Assembly (NCBI GenBank): GCA_947483455.1
Contig: CANKNK010000084.1
Location: forward strand, 1-7,282
Source of the DNA: Comamonadaceae bacterium
GTDB taxonomy: Bacteria; Pseudomonadota; Gammaproteobacteria; Burkholderiales; Burkholderiaceae_C
Reading direction: 5' to 3'
DNA length: 7,282 nt
The notes beneath the pieces are model-generated. The model made no database searches and was not told where the DNA came from. It worked only from the letters and a program-made list of their open reading frames with translations. Each line of letters begins with the position of its first letter. The first letter of the stretch is position 1. The position numbers and the translations under genes were made by a program. Below are positions 6,577-7,282 of the stretch, one piece after another.

Positions 6577-7282
6577 ATGATTTTAGACAGCGCATTGTCC
6601 CCGGGCTTGGCCTTGACTATTTTGGCGGGCTTGGCCTACATCTGGCCGGCGCTGCGCGCGCGCAGCCAGGGAGCGCTGGCCGCCCGCGTCTGGGTCGCCA
6701 TCGCTTGGCTAGCCCATGCCGCAACACTGGCCATGGCTTTCGTGGATTTGCCGACGCGCTTTGGCTTCGCCCCCGCCTTGTCGGTAACGGCCTGGTTGAT
6801 CGCTACCAGCTATGCGGTCGAGAGTCAGGTTTTTCCGCAACTGCCGGCGCGCTGGGCCTTGAGCGCGCTGGGGGCCCTGTCGGTGGTGCTCGCCTGGCTC
6901 TTCCCGGGCAAGGTGTTGCCGGTGACGGCCTCGGCTTGGCTGCCGCTGCATATGGCAGTGGCCATTTCCTGTTACGGCTTGTTTGGCGTAGCGGCCGTCC
7001 ATGCCTGGTTTATGACCCGGGCTGAAGCGCGTATGCGTATGGGTGTGGAAACCCACAGCGGGCTGCCCTTGCTCACCTTAGAGCGGCTCACGTATCGTTT
7101 TGTCGCCGCCGGTTTTGTCTTGTTGTCAGCCACGCTGGTCGTGGGCTATATGTTCGGTGACTTGGTCTATGGGCATGGCCATGCCTGGCGCTGGGACCAC
7201 AAAACCGTTTTTTCCGTTTTGTCCTGGCTGACCTTTGCCGTGTTGCTGCTAGGGCGCTCACGCTTTGGCTGGCGTGGTAAGC
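6577..7282 (+). CDS. Cytochrome c assembly (CcsA/YpjD-like) inner membrane protein, 3' truncated by window
   Basis: Partial gene: 235 codons are visible and the frame is still open at the right edge. It begins MILDSALSPGLALTILAGLA. Seen: about seven hydrophobic segments (near residues 8-25, 38-55, 66-82, 93-109, 122-146, 175-193, 211-226), so it is an integral inner-membrane protein. His47 and His125 lie in or at the edge of membrane segments, and HAWRWDHKT at 202-210 resembles the WxWDPKET heme-handling (WWD-type) motif of CcsA/CcmC proteins, here with His208 in place of Pro. This places it in the cytochrome c assembly protein family (PF01578), closest to E. coli YpjD, also encoded beside ffh. 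The function of the YpjD branch is not well established, so a role in cytochrome c maturation is only inferred from the family. It is divergent from ffh with an 82-bp gap. The ATG was chosen because it starts the first membrane segment and no better start is in frame. Confidence 0.88.
   Translation, partial: MILDSALSPGLALTILAGLAYIWPALRARSQGALAARVWVAIAWLAHAATLAMAFVDLPTRFGFAPALSVTAWLIATSYAVESQVFPQLPARWALSALGALSVVLAWLFPGKVLPVTASAWLPLHMAVAISCYGLFGVAAVHAWFMTRAEARMRMGVETHSGLPLLTLERLTYRFVAAGFVLLSATLVVGYMFGDLVYGHGHAWRWDHKTVFSVLSWLTFAVLLLGRSRFGWRGK

Noticed and set aside
5703..7025. 440-codon open frame on the plus strand
   Set aside because: It is antisense to ffh for over half its length, then runs through the YpjD-like gene in the wrong frame. 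The translation is low in recognisable motifs and conflicts with two well-supported genes.

Overview
The window looks like ordinary core chromosome of a betaproteobacterium, most likely Burkholderiales and probably Comamonadaceae (Rhodoferax- or Limnohabitans-like). This is inferred from the style of the protein sequences (MiaB, Ffh, M61 peptidase), a moderately high G+C with GC-rich third codon positions, and the ffh / cytochrome c assembly-family neighbourhood. No mobile element, CRISPR array, phage gene or defence gene is visible, so the organism assignment is an inference and not a database result.

Layout, left to right. (1) 7-1830 (+): M61-family zinc aminopeptidase with a C-terminal PDZ-like domain; its reading frame stays open to the left edge. 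(2) 1936-2715 (+): crotonase-fold enoyl-CoA hydratase with both catalytic glutamates, preceded by a 105-bp gap with a candidate promoter. (3) 2777-2853 (+): tRNA-Met(CAT) with encoded CCA, a perfect TATAAT box just upstream and a strong UUCG-tetraloop terminator just downstream. (4) 2918-3091 (+): a 57-aa basic small ORF that is easy to miss. (5) 3112-4443 (+): miaB, the tRNA methylthiotransferase. (6) 4447-4992 (+): a Blc-type lipocalin only 3 nt after miaB. (7) A 136-nt convergent gap (4993-5128 before the ffh stop region) without a clear terminator. (8) 5130-6494 (-): ffh, the signal recognition particle GTPase. (9) 6577-7282 (+): the first 235 codons of a YpjD/CcsA-like membrane protein, divergent from ffh and cut off by the window edge.

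Functionally the window is mostly housekeeping: translation and tRNA maturation (tRNA-Met, MiaB), co-translational membrane targeting (Ffh), envelope proteins (lipocalin, YpjD-like), proteolysis (M61) and acyl-CoA metabolism. The small ORF, MiaB and the lipocalin appear to form one transcription unit after the tRNA terminator. The most worthwhile item for follow-up is the 57-aa ORF between the tRNA terminator and miaB. I saw no convincing new multi-gene system.
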